From positions 62,001 through 126,000 of the forward strand of contig CAJWCU010000002.1 in the NCBI GenBank assembly GCA_913030825.1: a stretch of 64,000 nucleotides of DNA, in the 5' to 3' direction. Below, in pieces: positions 15,652 to 25,389 of this stretch (position 1 is the first letter of the stretch; each line of letters opens with the position of its first letter). The stretch is from an uncultured Rhodospirillaceae bacterium. Its GTDB lineage: Bacteria; Pseudomonadota; Alphaproteobacteria; Rhodospirillales; Casp-alpha2. The notes below the pieces were generated by a model. It was given only the letters and a program-made list of their open reading frames with translations, made no database searches and was not told the DNA's origin. Both the position numbers and the translations under genes were made by a program.

Positions 15652-17037
15652 TCAAGCCGAGGCGGCGGACCCGGCCGCGACGGTGCGTGCCGGTGGGAAG
15701 GCGACGGTCACCGTCGTGCCCACGCCCGGCGTGCTGTCCAGGGTGAGAGTCCCGCCGTGAAGTTCGATCAATTGCTTGGACACCGACAGCCCCAGGCCGG
15801 TACCGCCCGAATGGGCGCGCTGGGGTCCCGTGCCGGCCTGACCGAAGGGCTCCAGGACCAGGTCGAGGTCCTCCGGCGCGATGCCGATCCCGGTATCGGC
15901 GATGGCGACGACGATGGCGCCGGCGTCGTCGCACCCGGCCGTGACCGTGACGCTGCCGCCGGGCCGATTGAATTTCACGGCGTTGGACAGGAGGTTCAGG
16001 AAGACCTGTGTCAAATGGCGGGAATCCGCCAGAAACGGCGGCAAGGTGCCGTCTTTCGTGAAGGTCACGGTGACGCCTTTGGGTTCCGCCTGGGGCCCGA
16101 TCAGGCGGCAGGACTGCTCCAACAGATCGTCCAGATCGACGCGGGTCTCGTTCAACGTGACCTGACCGGCTTCGATCTTGCTGAGATCGAGCAGGTCGTT
16201 GATCAGTTTCAAAAGATGTTCCGCCGAGCCCTGGATATCGCGGGCGTACTCGATCTGTTTTTCCGGCGCCGGGCCCATCGGTTGCGGGATCGTCAGGACC
16301 TGGGAAAAGCCGATGATGGAATTCAACGGCGTGCGCAGTTCGTGGCTCATGTTGGCGAGGAATTGGGATTTCGCCCGGTTGGCCTGTTCGGCGTCCAACA
16401 ACGCCTCGTTGACCCGCGTTTCCGTATCTTTCTGACCGGTGATGTCCGTGGAAAACGTACCGATGCCGATGACGGTGCCGTCCGGCCCCATAACCGGAAA
16501 CTTGGTGCACAGGTGGACATGGTCGCCGTCCTTGTGGGGGACGATGTGTTCTTCGGTGACGTCGGTGCCGGTTTCGATGGCCTTGCGTTCCTGGGCGGCG
16601 AATTGGTCGGCCAATTCCGGTGGAAAGACGCTGCTCGCACTTTTGCCCTCCGTATCGCTGGGATCGAAGCCGAGCTGGTCGGTGTATTCCTTGTTCATCA
16701 ACAGGTAGCGGCCGTCGGCGTTTTTCAGGGCGACCAGAGCCGGCGCGTGGTCGATGAAGGCGCGCAGGATGCCCTCGGAGCGGCGATGGACCGATTCCGC
16801 CGCGCGTAGCTTTTTCATGATCATACCGATGAAGATGGCCGGGACGACCAGCGCGACGGCGGCGAAGGCCGTCGCGGTAACGACGTGGTACCAATGCCCA
16901 CCCACGTGCTCCTGCGGCGCGTCCGAAAACAGGGATGCATTGACGGCATCCTCCAGCCCGAACACCCATAAGCAGGCGAGCCCGAACACGGCGGCCAATG
17001 TCAGTCCGTACAACGCGAACAGTTGGCGGTTGGTCAA
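15652..17037 (-). CDS. Membrane PAS sensor histidine kinase (orphan)
   Basis: 461 residues. Two membrane helices (about 8-28 and 53-75) enclose a short periplasmic loop. A PAS domain spans about 88-200 (LVALKNADGRYLLMNKEYTD). The phosphoacceptor is His232 in MSHELRTPLNSI. The HATPase_c domain follows, with N-box NLLSNAVKFN, G1 DTGIGIAPED and G2 GGTGLGLSVSKQL. No response regulator gene is adjacent, so the partner is elsewhere. The short periplasmic loop and the PAS suggest an internal or membrane-derived signal. Confidence 0.88.
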   Translation of the reverse strand: MTNRQLFALYGLTLAAVFGLACLWVFGLEDAVNASLFSDAPQEHVGGHWYHVVTATAFAAVALVVPAIFIGMIMKKLRAAESVHRRSEGILRAFIDHAPALVALKNADGRYLLMNKEYTDQLGFDPSDTEGKSASSVFPPELADQFAAQERKAIETGTDVTEEHIVPHKDGDHVHLCTKFPVMGPDGTVIGIGTFSTDITGQKDTETRVNEALLDAEQANRAKSQFLANMSHELRTPLNSIIGFSQVLTIPQPMGPAPEKQIEYARDIQGSAEHLLKLINDLLDLSKIEAGQVTLNETRVDLDDLLEQSCRLIGPQAEPKGVTVTFTKDGTLPPFLADSRHLTQVFLNLLSNAVKFNRPGGSVTVTAGCDDAGAIVVAIADTGIGIAPEDLDLVLEPFGQAGTGPQRAHSGGTGLGLSVSKQLIELHGGTLTLDSTPGVGTTVTVAFPPARTVAAGSAASA

Positions 17038-17202
17038 CGGCGGGTTCCTTCGAGAGCGGTGGTCTCGTTATTGGCGTGCCGCGTTCTTGCGTGCGGCTTT
17101 GTCTGCCCCCCCTTCGTCGGGTCGGGCATTGGTCGATATCTGCACCTTACCGCATATACCGGGACGGTCCGCCGGTCCAGTCCTACGGGCCCGTGCGGTC
17201 CT

Positions 17203-18072
17203 TTACGCCCGTCCGCCGTCACCCAGGGACAGCCCGGCGACGAAGGCCTCCGCCCGGCCCAGCGCCGATGGGGCGATGCCCGTCGCATAGCCGTTCGCCG
17301 CCAGATAGGCCGCAACCCGGCCGGTCGCCACGTTGCCCTTGGCCCCCGGCGCATAGGGGCAGCCGCCGAGCCCGCCGACGGCGCTGTCGAAGGTCCGAAG
17401 CCCGTGTTCCAGGCTGACCCCGATATTGTCCAACGCCCGCCCGCCGGTGTCGTGGAAATGCCCGGCCAGACGCCCGGCGTCGGCGACCTTCAGGACGCCG
17501 GCCAGCATCCGCGCCGTGGTCTCCGGCGTGGCCTTGCCGATGGTGTCGCCCAGCGAGACCTCGTAACACCCCATCTCCAACAACGCCGCCGTCACCCGCG
17601 CGACGGCGTCCGGTTCGATAGCACCCGAATAGGGGCAGTCGGTGACGCAGGAAACGTAGCCCCGCACCGGCATACCGTCGGCCCGGGCGGCGTCCATCAC
17701 GGGGCGGAAGCGCGCCAGGCTGTCGGCGATGGAACAGTTGATGTTCTTCCGGCTGAAGTCTTCGGAGGCGGCGGCGAACACGGCGACCTCGTCGATGCGG
17801 GCCGCGCGGGCGGCCTCGTATCCCCGAAGGTTGGGGGTCAGGGCCGAATAGACGACGCCCGGCTTGCGGGCGATGGCGGCCATGACCTCGGCCGCGTCGG
17901 CCATCTGCGGCACCCATTTGGGCGAAACGAAACTGGTCGCCTCGATCCGCGTCAGGCCGGTCTCCGACAACAGGTCGATCAGGCGCACCTTGTCCGCCGC
18001 CGGGATGTGGCGCTTCTCGTTCTGCAGGCCGTCGCGCGGCCCGACTTCGAAGATGGTGACGGTCTCGGTCAT
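17203..18072 (-). CDS. mvaB: Hydroxymethylglutaryl-CoA lyase
   Basis: About 289 residues. The TIM-barrel enzyme splits HMG-CoA into acetoacetate and acetyl-CoA in leucine breakdown. Motifs: VGPRDGLQNE near the start (metal and substrate site), SCVTDCPYSGAI, GHFHDTGG, and the glycine-rich active-site Cys loop GGLGGCPYAPGAKGN. The ATG at 18072 gives MTETVTIFEVGPRDG; a second ATG four codons upstream (18084) is also possible. The other leucine genes (mccB, ivd) are on the same strand 4.5 kb away, separated by the UrtA2/TpsB module. Confidence 0.9.
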   Translation of the reverse strand: MTETVTIFEVGPRDGLQNEKRHIPAADKVRLIDLLSETGLTRIEATSFVSPKWVPQMADAAEVMAAIARKPGVVYSALTPNLRGYEAARAARIDEVAVFAAASEDFSRKNINCSIADSLARFRPVMDAARADGMPVRGYVSCVTDCPYSGAIEPDAVARVTAALLEMGCYEVSLGDTIGKATPETTARMLAGVLKVADAGRLAGHFHDTGGRALDNIGVSLEHGLRTFDSAVGGLGGCPYAPGAKGNVATGRVAAYLAANGYATGIAPSALGRAEAFVAGLSLGDGGRA

Positions 18073-18143
18073 GGCGTCGATCATAGCCTTCCGGCGGGCC
18101 CAAGTTCACCCGAAAGCGGTCGGAAACAATGAACGCATAGGTC

Positions 18144-18170
18144 GGCGGCTCATGGCCAGAAGCGAACACT
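18144..18170 (-). repeat. Dispersed TGTCCGCTT element, copy 1
   Basis: On the minus strand this reads TGTTCGCTT-N8-GAGCCGCC, a variant of the repeat found five more times in the window. It lies between mvaB and urtA2 and pairs with the oppositely oriented copy at 22223. Confidence 0.55.
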
Positions 18171-18300
18171 TAAGCTTTTCTCTTGAAATTCGTTTTTTTG
18201 AAGTTTGGTCTAATTAGTGATCCAATTGCATTTCGATGACGTATCGGGGTTTTGGCGATTTTTTATGTCCCAAGGGTTTGATTGGGCTCGGAGGTCTTGG

Positions 18301-19581
18301 ATGAAAGTCAAACTGCGATTATTCGCTGCAATCGGCGGGATTTTGGCATTTGGTTTCGGTGCGTTTGCCCAAGCTGACGAAACCATAAAAATCGGTGTGC
18401 TCCACTCCCTCTCCGGCACGATGGCCGTCTCCGAGACCCCTTTGAAGGACACGGTCCTGATGCTGGTTGAGGAGCAGAACAAAAAAGGCGGCCTGTTGGG
18501 CAGGAAGATCGAAGCTGTCGTTCTTGATCCCGCATCCGACTGGCCCAAGTTTGCTGCGCAAGCTCGCGAACTTCTTGAGAAACACAAAGTCGCAGCCATT
18601 TTCGGGTGCTGGACATCGGCTTCGCGCAAGTCGGTTCTGCCTGTCGTCGAGGAGCTGAACGGGTTGCTGTTCTATCCGGTGCAGTACGAAGGCCAGGAGA
18701 GCTCCCGCAACATCTTTTATCTCGGCTCCGCGCCGAACCAGCAGGCCATCCCCGCCGTGGATTATCTGATGAGTAAAGACGGCGCCGGGGCCGAGCGCTT
18801 CGTCCTGCTGGGGACCGATTATGTCTACCCGCGGACTTCCAACAGGATTTTGCGCTTTTATCTGAACTCACGCGGCATTTCGAACGCCGACATTATGGAA
18901 CACTACACGCCCTTCGGACATTCCGACTGGGCAGGCATTTTGGCGGACATCAAAAAATTCGCCACCTCCGGCAAGAAGACCGCGATTGTTTCGACGATCA
19001 ACGGTGACGCCAATTTCCCGTTCTACAAAGAGCTCGCCAAACAGGGCTTCAACGCTTCTGAAATCCCCGTGATGGCGTTTTCGGTGAACGAGGTCGAACT
19101 CGCGCGTCTCGATGCGCCCTCACTGGTTGGGCACATGGCGGCATGGAACTACTTCATGAGCGTCGAGAACCCGCGAAACGCGGCTTTCATCAAAAAATGG
19201 CGGTCTTTCACGAAAGATGAAAGCCGGGTCACCAGTGCCCCCATGGCGGCAACCAATGTCGCTTTCAACATGTGGGTTCAGGCGGTTGAGCAAGCCGGCA
19301 CGACCAATGTAAATGCCGTGCGACAAGCCATGTATGGGCAGAAGTTCAAAAACCTGTCGGGCGGCACGGCCGTGATGAACGCCAATCACCACCTGTCCAA
19401 ACCGGTTTTGATCGGCGCCATTCAAGCCGACGGTCAGTTCAAAGTCGTTTGGCAGACCGAGGGCGAGGTTGCCGGCGACGCCTGGTCCGACTTCCTGCCG
19501 GAAAGTGCGCCTCTTACAGCAAATTGGACATATCCCTGGGTCTGCGGCAAATGCGCTGCGCCAAGGTTCAAGGCTGATTGA
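18301..19581 (+). CDS. Second urea/amide-type binding protein (UrtA paralogue)
   Basis: 426 residues. A signal peptide (MKVKLRLFAAIGG... ending AQA near residue 23) precedes a type I periplasmic binding domain very similar to the urtA product at 48847: both share IGVLHSLSGTMA, FGCWTS.SRKSVLPV and VQYEG motifs in the same order. There is no permease or ATPase next to it; instead a TpsB-like outer-membrane gene starts 28 nt downstream. It may be a backup urea receptor or a ligand sensor for another system. The ATG at 18301 is preferred over one at 18217, which would hide the signal peptide. Codon use is more AT-rich than in urtA. Confidence 0.85.
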   Translation: MKVKLRLFAAIGGILAFGFGAFAQADETIKIGVLHSLSGTMAVSETPLKDTVLMLVEEQNKKGGLLGRKIEAVVLDPASDWPKFAAQARELLEKHKVAAIFGCWTSASRKSVLPVVEELNGLLFYPVQYEGQESSRNIFYLGSAPNQQAIPAVDYLMSKDGAGAERFVLLGTDYVYPRTSNRILRFYLNSRGISNADIMEHYTPFGHSDWAGILADIKKFATSGKKTAIVSTINGDANFPFYKELAKQGFNASEIPVMAFSVNEVELARLDAPSLVGHMAAWNYFMSVENPRNAAFIKKWRSFTKDESRVTSAPMAATNVAFNMWVQAVEQAGTTNVNAVRQAMYGQKFKNLSGGTAVMNANHHLSKPVLIGAIQADGQFKVVWQTEGEVAGDAWSDFLPESAPLTANWTYPWVCGKCAAPRFKAD

Positions 19582-19609
19582 TCCGGTGATCCATCTGGGG
19601 CTTACGAAA

Positions 19610-21112
19610 ATGTCGTTGCTGAAAAACTCAATGCGAGCCGCATTTTTCATGGCCTGTTTCCAGGCTCATGCGACGGTGGCTGAGGGCCTGAAAGAATGGG
19701 CCGTCCAAGGGTTGCCGGCGAACTTGAACGGCGTGACGGCCGTCCGATTGCCGGTCAACGCAACCGACGCGGCGAACGTGCTTTTGCATAAGATCGAGAA
19801 CCAGGGCTATCCCCTGGCCGAGGTTCGGGTCGTCGGCGACAAACTTGTCGTGACCTACGGCGAGGTCGTCGAGGTCGAGGTTGTCGGCTATTCCTACGGC
19901 GAAGCGGTCAAGGTCAACGTCGAAGGGTTCGACAAGAAGGTGGTTTCGCTGATCCGCGGATACGTGGATCACATTGTCGGGACCTCCCCGACGACCGATC
20001 AACTCAGCCACGCCATTGCGCTGATCGATGATATTCCGGGCGTGACGGCCTCCATCTCGTTCAAGCGGCTGGACGACCTGGGGCATTACAAGGCGATCGT
20101 TCGGGGCAGCCAGCGACGGCAGGCAGGCGTGGCATCCATCCGCAACACGCCGACCGAACGGCTTGAAAGCCGGGAAATCGCCGTGCATCAGGAGTTCTAC
20201 TCGGCCTTCATCGGCGGCGACGTTTTACGGCTTGATGGCAGCGCGGTCACCACCAATACCAAGGACAAAGGCTACGGGGTCCAAGTGTCCCACGAGTTCC
20301 CGGTCAATGCGCTGGGCACCTTTGCCGAGACCCGATTTTCCCATTATTCATCTATCGGTGACAACCAGTATGAAGCGGGGCAGTCCGCCAATTCCAAATC
20401 GACAAGCGGCGCCCTTGTGGTCGGTCACGCGTTCTCCCGCGATGTCGAGGTCGCCGATTATGCCTACGGAGAGTTTGATCTCAGAACAGAAGACACCAAC
20501 GGATCGGGGTCTTCCGATTACGCTACTTTCCGGGCAGCCTTTTTCGAGAGCCATCACAAAGACGACGGCAGCACGTATTCCTGGACGGTATCCGGATCCG
20601 TTGGTCAGGAGCTTTCCGAAACAAACTCCACCTACGCGCTTATAAGAGCCGGGGGCGGTCTCATTTTCTGGCTGCCGAAACTTCACGACACGGCGGAAGT
20701 GCGTATTGAAGGCTCCGCGCAGTTCGGCACGTCGGATACACCGGGGTTCGAGTTGTTCAGTTTTGGTGGCAAGCAAAAACAGCGGGGTTTTTCGGCGTTC
20801 GAATACGCCGGGAACCACGGGGCTGATCTTACCATTGAAGTCGCAGAGCAGTTCCAGCCTTGGGCACCCGGTGCGCCCATTCTCACGCCCTACGCCTTCG
20901 CCGATACGACTTTCATGGCGAACTATAAATCTGTCGTGTCTTCGTCCCGACCACGAAACAATCTCCTATTCAGCGCCGGGATCGGTTCCAAGATGACCTT
21001 TTTCAACGGCGTGTCGCTCGACGGCTGGCTGGCCGTGCCGCTTTACGACGGTGAACGGCCGGACATGTCCCGGAATGTCGAGTTTTATGTCCAGGCGCAG
21101 TACACGTGGTGA
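19610..21112 (+). CDS. TpsB/ShlB-FhaC-like outer-membrane transporter
   Basis: 500 residues. After a short hydrophobic N-terminus (signal) comes a POTRA-like region (about 35-165: VTAVRLPVNATDAANVLLHKIENQGYPL is typical alternating beta-alpha), then a beta-rich barrel with aromatic residues and a C-terminal QAQYTW ending in an aromatic residue, as outer-membrane barrels do. The RGF in KQKQRGFSAFEY matches the conserved (V)RGF/Y motif of the Omp85/TpsB L6 loop. It should secrete a partner protein across the outer membrane. The downstream secreted protein begins 17 nt later. The start at 19610 is preferred; the frame extending to 19469 overlaps urtA2. Confidence 0.75.
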   Translation: MSLLKNSMRAAFFMACFQAHATVAEGLKEWAVQGLPANLNGVTAVRLPVNATDAANVLLHKIENQGYPLAEVRVVGDKLVVTYGEVVEVEVVGYSYGEAVKVNVEGFDKKVVSLIRGYVDHIVGTSPTTDQLSHAIALIDDIPGVTASISFKRLDDLGHYKAIVRGSQRRQAGVASIRNTPTERLESREIAVHQEFYSAFIGGDVLRLDGSAVTTNTKDKGYGVQVSHEFPVNALGTFAETRFSHYSSIGDNQYEAGQSANSKSTSGALVVGHAFSRDVEVADYAYGEFDLRTEDTNGSGSSDYATFRAAFFESHHKDDGSTYSWTVSGSVGQELSETNSTYALIRAGGGLIFWLPKLHDTAEVRIEGSAQFGTSDTPGFELFSFGGKQKQRGFSAFEYAGNHGADLTIEVAEQFQPWAPGAPILTPYAFADTTFMANYKSVVSSSRPRNNLLFSAGIGSKMTFFNGVSLDGWLAVPLYDGERPDMSRNVEFYVQAQYTW

Positions 21113-21129
21113 TAAGGAGATAACCGGCC

Positions 21130-22212
21130 ATGGAAAAGTTCAAGCTGATCATTCTGGCGTCGGTGATCTGGGTCTTCCCAATAGAACCGGCCATGGCGAA
21201 GTCACAGAACCCGCCCGGCTGCAAGAACTCCGGCCCGACGGCCCACAACCCCAACTGTTCGGGGGGATCGGGGACCCATGTGCCAGCCACACCGGACAAG
21301 CCGCCGGTCAACGTCGATACCACGACACACATGAATAGCGGTGGCGGCAGCGCGCCGACAATCACGTCCACCCCGCAAGCAGCCGGCGCCGGCGCCAGCA
21401 ATACCAATCTCAACACGATTTCCGGCGCACTCGGTAACCAGGGCAACAATAAGCCGGTCGGCAATGCGGGCGGTGCGATCTTAGCGGTTCCGACGCCAAG
21501 CACTGCGCAACCAGCCAGCGGCGGAGCGGTCACGGCAACCTCTATCGCGCCGGCGGGTGCCCCAACGACACCAAGCTCATCTAGTGGCGCCGCGACAACG
21601 GCATCACCCGCCTCAACGGCAAATCCGGCAGGTGGTACAGGGGCCGTGCCTGATCACGACCACGGGCAAAAGCTTGATAATTACAATCCGAACATCGTCC
21701 CCAAGGACCCACTTTATGTGCCGAATTTAGTACCAAGTTTGAACGCTGGATCGGATTCAGGGAGCGGCGGTAATTCCGGGTCCAGTTTGCCCTCTGACAT
21801 TCCCACCATTCCACCGACCGACATACGGCAAGGCCAATACGGCGCGCCCGTATCCGGGTTTGACCACACCGGGGGGAATACTTTCGGGAAAACCGGCGGG
21901 CTTGGGTACAAGTTCGTCCACGTGCAAAAACTGGACGGATATGCCCGGTTCGACACGCACGTCCCACCCAAGCCGGGGAAAAATTTCGTACCGGGTTATC
22001 GCGCCGTCCTCGAAACGCGGGACGGAATCAGTTCCTGCGTAATGTCAGGAATGGGAAGGCGCACGATCATCAATCAGAACGGGCAGGCGATTTCGCTTGG
22101 CCATGCTGAGACGATACATTTCCGGTCGAGTTCAACGGCGCATCTCCCCAGCAATCATCAACAATCGAGCCATTGCCTAATCTCGGTGCAAAAAAAAGCC
22201 ACCAAGCGTTAG
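21130..22212 (+). CDS. Secreted low-complexity protein, candidate TpsB substrate
   Basis: 360 residues with a signal peptide (MEKFKLIILASVIWVFPIEPAMA). Residues about 30-240 are Ser/Thr/Gly/Pro/Ala/Asn-rich and disordered. A more ordered C-terminal part (about 245-355) holds Cys pairs (SSCVMSGMG and SHCLISV). An AAGGAG ribosome binding site precedes the start. It is immediately downstream of the TpsB-like gene, so it is the natural candidate cargo. It lacks the roughly 250-residue TPS/haemagglutination domain expected of classical TpsA proteins and is far smaller. Family not recognised. Confidence 0.65.
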   Translation: MEKFKLIILASVIWVFPIEPAMAKSQNPPGCKNSGPTAHNPNCSGGSGTHVPATPDKPPVNVDTTTHMNSGGGSAPTITSTPQAAGAGASNTNLNTISGALGNQGNNKPVGNAGGAILAVPTPSTAQPASGGAVTATSIAPAGAPTTPSSSSGAATTASPASTANPAGGTGAVPDHDHGQKLDNYNPNIVPKDPLYVPNLVPSLNAGSDSGSGGNSGSSLPSDIPTIPPTDIRQGQYGAPVSGFDHTGGNTFGKTGGLGYKFVHVQKLDGYARFDTHVPPKPGKNFVPGYRAVLETRDGISSCVMSGMGRRTIINQNGQAISLGHAETIHFRSSSTAHLPSNHQQSSHCLISVQKKATKR

Positions 22213-22222
22213 AGGGCTCATC

Positions 22223-22251
22223 AATGTCCGCTTAGGGGCAAAACCCGCCAT
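22223..22251 (+). repeat. Dispersed TGTCCGCTT element, copy 2
   Basis: AATGTCCGCTT followed by AGGGGC and AAAACCCGCC. It begins 10 nt after the stop of the low-complexity gene and is the oppositely oriented partner of copy 1. Confidence 0.6.
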
Positions 22252-22391
22252 CCCCACCGCGTTTGAAAACCGTCTGCCCGCTCCCCTGTTGCCGTCGGTC
22301 GCGGAGGGCGTGGGACCCCACATCACCCTTGCCGCCCGGGCGGTTCAGGCGTAGCCTCTCTATTAGATAAATCTGAAGGAGTGACGTGGTC

Positions 22392-22553
22392 ATGCGTATT
22401 CTTATCGCCCTTGCCCTGGTGCTTGGATTTTCGACCGCATCCTGGGCCGACAATGCGAAGCCGTCGTCGTCGGCGGGCGAGGCGGAGAGCTCCCAGCCCA
22501 TGGGCGAAGTCAACGACTACCAGGGTTGTTCGCATTCCAAGCAGACCAGCTAG
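22392..22553 (+). CDS. 53-residue secreted small protein
   Basis: ATG at 22392 reads MRILIALALVLGFSTASWAD, a clear signal peptide with ASWA cleavage. About 34 Ser/Glu-rich residues and one Cys follow (YQGCSHSK). A GGAG ribosome binding site lies 11 nt upstream. Unknown function; convergent with mccB. Confidence 0.55.
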   Translation: MRILIALALVLGFSTASWADNAKPSSSAGEAESSQPMGEVNDYQGCSHSKQTS

Positions 22554-22588
22554 CGCCCGGAACGTCGGCCCCCAAAGGGCCCGCCCGA

Positions 22589-24202
22589 TTACATCCTGAA
22601 CACGCCGAGCCGCCCCGCCGGGGTCGGCCGGTTGATGGCGACGCGGAGCGAGCGCGCCAGCACGTCCCGCGTTTCCGCGGGCGTGATGATGCCGTCGTCC
22701 CAGAGCCGCGCCGTGGCGTACATGGGGTCGGCCTGTTCGTTGAACTGGTCGATGATCGGCTGTTTGAAGGCGGCCTCGTCTTCCTTGGTCCAGTCGCCGC
22801 CGGCGCGCTCGATGCCGTCGCGCTTGACCGTCGCCAGCACGCCCGCCGCCTGTTCGCCGCCCATCACGGCGATGCGCGAATTGGGCCAGGTCCAAAGGAA
22901 ACGCGGCGAATAGGCCCGCCCGCACATGCCGTAATTGCCGCCGCCGTAGGATGCGCCGATGAACAGGGTGATCTTGGGCACCCGCGCGGTCGCGACGGCG
23001 GTCACCATCTTGGCGCCGTCCTTGGTGATGCCTTCGGCCTCGAACCGGCGGCCGACGATGAAGCCCGCGATGTTCTGCAGGAAGATCAGGGGAATGCCCC
23101 GCTGGTCGCAAAGCTCGATGAAATGGGTCGCCTTGAGCGCTGACGCCGAGAACAGAATCCCGTTGTTGGCGACGATGCCCACGGGCACGCCGTCGATATG
23201 GGCGAAGGCACAGACGATGGTCTCTCCATACAGGCGTTTGAATTCGTCGAATTTCGATCCGTCGACGATGCGCGCGATGACCTCGCGCACGTCATAGGGC
23301 ATGCGCGGGTCGGCCGGGATCAGGCCGTTGATTTCGGCGGGATCGTATTTCGGGTCCTGCGGCGTGCGCAGGTCCAATCGGTCGGCGGCACTTTCCGTGC
23401 GGTTGAGGTGCGAGATGGCGGCCCTGGCGATGTCCAGGGCATGGACGTCGTCGTTGGCGTAATGATCGGCGACGCCCGATTTGCGGCAATGAACGTCGGC
23501 GCCGCCCAAATCTTCCGCCGTCACTTCCTCGCCGGTCGCGGCCTTCACCAGGGGTGGGCCGCCGAGGAAGATCGTGCCCTGTTCCTTGACGATGACGCTT
23601 TCGTCGCACATCGCGGGGACGTAGGCGCCGCCCGCCGTGCAGGACCCCATGACCACGGCGATCTGCGGAATGTTGGCCGCCGACATGTTGGCCTGGTTGA
23701 AGAAGATGCGCCCGAAATGATCGCGGTCGGGAAAGACCTGATCCTGGTTCGGCAGGTTCGCGCCGCCACTATCGACCAGATAGACGCAGGGCAGGCCATT
23801 CTCCATGGCGATTTCCTGGGCCCGCAGGTGCTTCTTCACGGTCACGGGGTAGTAGGTTCCCCCCTTCACCGTGGCGTCGTTGCAGACGACCATGCAGTCC
23901 GTGCCCGACACCTTGCCGATCCCGGCGATCATCCCAGCCCCCGGGACGTCGCCGCCGTACATGTCCCAGGCCGCCAACTGGCCGACCTCGAGGAACGGGC
24001 TGCCGGGATCGAGCAGGCCCTTGACCCGGTCGCGGGGCAGCAGCTTGCCGCGCGACAAATGGCGTTCCCGCGATTTGTCGCTGCCGCCTTTTTCGACGGT
24101 GGCACGACTGGATTGCAGCGCCTTCACAAGGCCGTCCATGCGTTCCTTGTTCTTCTTATAGGCGGGGGTCTTGGTGTCGAGTTTGGACTCGAAGGTGGGC
24201 AT
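22589..24202 (-). CDS. mccB: Methylcrotonyl-CoA carboxylase, beta (carboxyltransferase) subunit
   Basis: 537 residues with the two crotonase-like halves of acyl-CoA carboxyltransferases. The N-terminal half has [27 protein letters not shown] and [17 protein letters not shown]; the C-terminal half has [21 protein letters not shown] and [15 protein letters not shown]. This matches the MccB type better than PccB. It transfers CO2 from biotin to 3-methylcrotonyl-CoA in leucine breakdown. It starts 23 nt after the isovaleryl-CoA dehydrogenase gene, so they form an operon. The biotin-carrying alpha subunit gene (mccA), normally next, is absent from the window. Confidence 0.92.
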   Translation of the reverse strand: MPTFESKLDTKTPAYKKNKERMDGLVKALQSSRATVEKGGSDKSRERHLSRGKLLPRDRVKGLLDPGSPFLEVGQLAAWDMYGGDVPGAGMIAGIGKVSGTDCMVVCNDATVKGGTYYPVTVKKHLRAQEIAMENGLPCVYLVDSGGANLPNQDQVFPDRDHFGRIFFNQANMSAANIPQIAVVMGSCTAGGAYVPAMCDESVIVKEQGTIFLGGPPLVKAATGEEVTAEDLGGADVHCRKSGVADHYANDDVHALDIARAAISHLNRTESAADRLDLRTPQDPKYDPAEINGLIPADPRMPYDVREVIARIVDGSKFDEFKRLYGETIVCAFAHIDGVPVGIVANNGILFSASALKATHFIELCDQRGIPLIFLQNIAGFIVGRRFEAEGITKDGAKMVTAVATARVPKITLFIGASYGGGNYGMCGRAYSPRFLWTWPNSRIAVMGGEQAAGVLATVKRDGIERAGGDWTKEDEAAFKQPIIDQFNEQADPMYATARLWDDGIITPAETRDVLARSLRVAINRPTPAGRLGVFRM

Positions 24203-24225
24203 GGAATTCTCCCTTGGCGGCGCGC

Positions 24226-25389
24226 TCAGGCGCTCTCCTGAAACAGTTCGCGGCCGATCAGCATGCGGCGGATTTCCGATGTGCCGGCGCCGATCTCATA
24301 AAGCTTGGCGTCGCGCAGCAGCCGCCCGGTCGGGCTTTCGTTGATATAGCCCATGCCGCCCAGGGTCTGCACGGCCTGCAACGCGACCTGGGTCGCCTTT
24401 TCGGCGGCGTAGAGGATGCAGCCGGCGGCGTCCTTGCGCGTCGTGCGGCCCCGGTCGGCGGCCTGGGCCACGGCATAGACATAGGCGCGGCAGGCGTTCA
24501 TGTCCGTGTACATGTCGGCGAGCTTACCCTGCATCAACTGAAACTCGCCGATCGCCTGGCCGAATTGTTCGCGCTCATGTACGTAAGGCACCACGACGTC
24601 TAGGCAGGCCTGCATGATGCCGACCGGCCCGGCGGCCAGGACCAGGCGTTCGTAATCCAGGCCGGACATCAAAACCTTCACGCCGCCGTCGACCTCGCCC
24701 AACACGTTTTCCGCCGGGATCTCGCAATCCTGGAATACCAATTCACAGGTGTCCGATCCGCGCATGCCCAGCTTGTCCAGCTTCTGCGCGGTCGAGAACC
24801 CGGCCATGCCTTTTTCGACCAGGAAGGCGGTGATGCCTTTCGATCCGGCGTCGGGCTGGGTCTTGGCGTAGACGACCAGGACGTCGGCCGTGGGCCCGTT
24901 GGTGATCCACATCTTGCTGCCGTTGAGGATATAGCGGTCGTTGCGCCGCTCGGCCCGAAGCTTCATGCCGACCACGTCCGATCCGGCCCCGGGCTCGCTC
25001 ATTGCCAGCGCCCCCAGGTGCTCGCCGGAGATCAGCTTGGGCAGGTAGCGTTCCTTCTGCTCGGGATTGCCGTTTCGGTTGATCTGGTTGACGCAGAGAT
25101 TCGAATGGGCGCCGTAGGAGAGTGCTACCGAGGCGGAGGCGCGGGAGATTTCCTCCATCGCCACGCAATGGGCGAGGTAGCCCATGGCCGCCCCGCCGTG
25201 GGCTTCGTCGGCGGTGATGCCGAGCAAGCCGAGCTTGCCCATCTCCGGCCAAAGGTCGCGGGGGAAGGTATTGGTTTCGTCGATTTCGGCGGCGCGCGGC
25301 GCGATCTTGTCCTGGGCGAAACGGAACACCGTCTCGCGCAGGGCTTCGATCTCATCGCCCAAGGCAAAGGTCATGCCGGTCGTGAACAT
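24226..25389 (-). CDS. ivd: Isovaleryl-CoA dehydrogenase
   Basis: 387-residue FAD-dependent acyl-CoA dehydrogenase. Motifs include [33 protein letters not shown] and the C-terminal [20 protein letters not shown]. The sequence [18 protein letters not shown] carries the Glu used as catalytic base in isovaleryl-CoA dehydrogenases. It oxidises isovaleryl-CoA to 3-methylcrotonyl-CoA, the substrate of the next gene. The start at 25389 is chosen for the GGAGGA ribosome binding site. Confidence 0.92.
   Translation of the reverse strand: MFTTGMTFALGDEIEALRETVFRFAQDKIAPRAAEIDETNTFPRDLWPEMGKLGLLGITADEAHGGAAMGYLAHCVAMEEISRASASVALSYGAHSNLCVNQINRNGNPEQKERYLPKLISGEHLGALAMSEPGAGSDVVGMKLRAERRNDRYILNGSKMWITNGPTADVLVVYAKTQPDAGSKGITAFLVEKGMAGFSTAQKLDKLGMRGSDTCELVFQDCEIPAENVLGEVDGGVKVLMSGLDYERLVLAAGPVGIMQACLDVVVPYVHEREQFGQAIGEFQLMQGKLADMYTDMNACRAYVYAVAQAADRGRTTRKDAAGCILYAAEKATQVALQAVQTLGGMGYINESPTGRLLRDAKLYEIGAGTSEIRRMLIGRELFQESA

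Noticed and set aside
18301-19581. UrtA paralogue as a component of the urtBCDE importer
   Set aside because: Too far from the permeases, with its own operon mates; could still share the permeases but sequence cannot show it.
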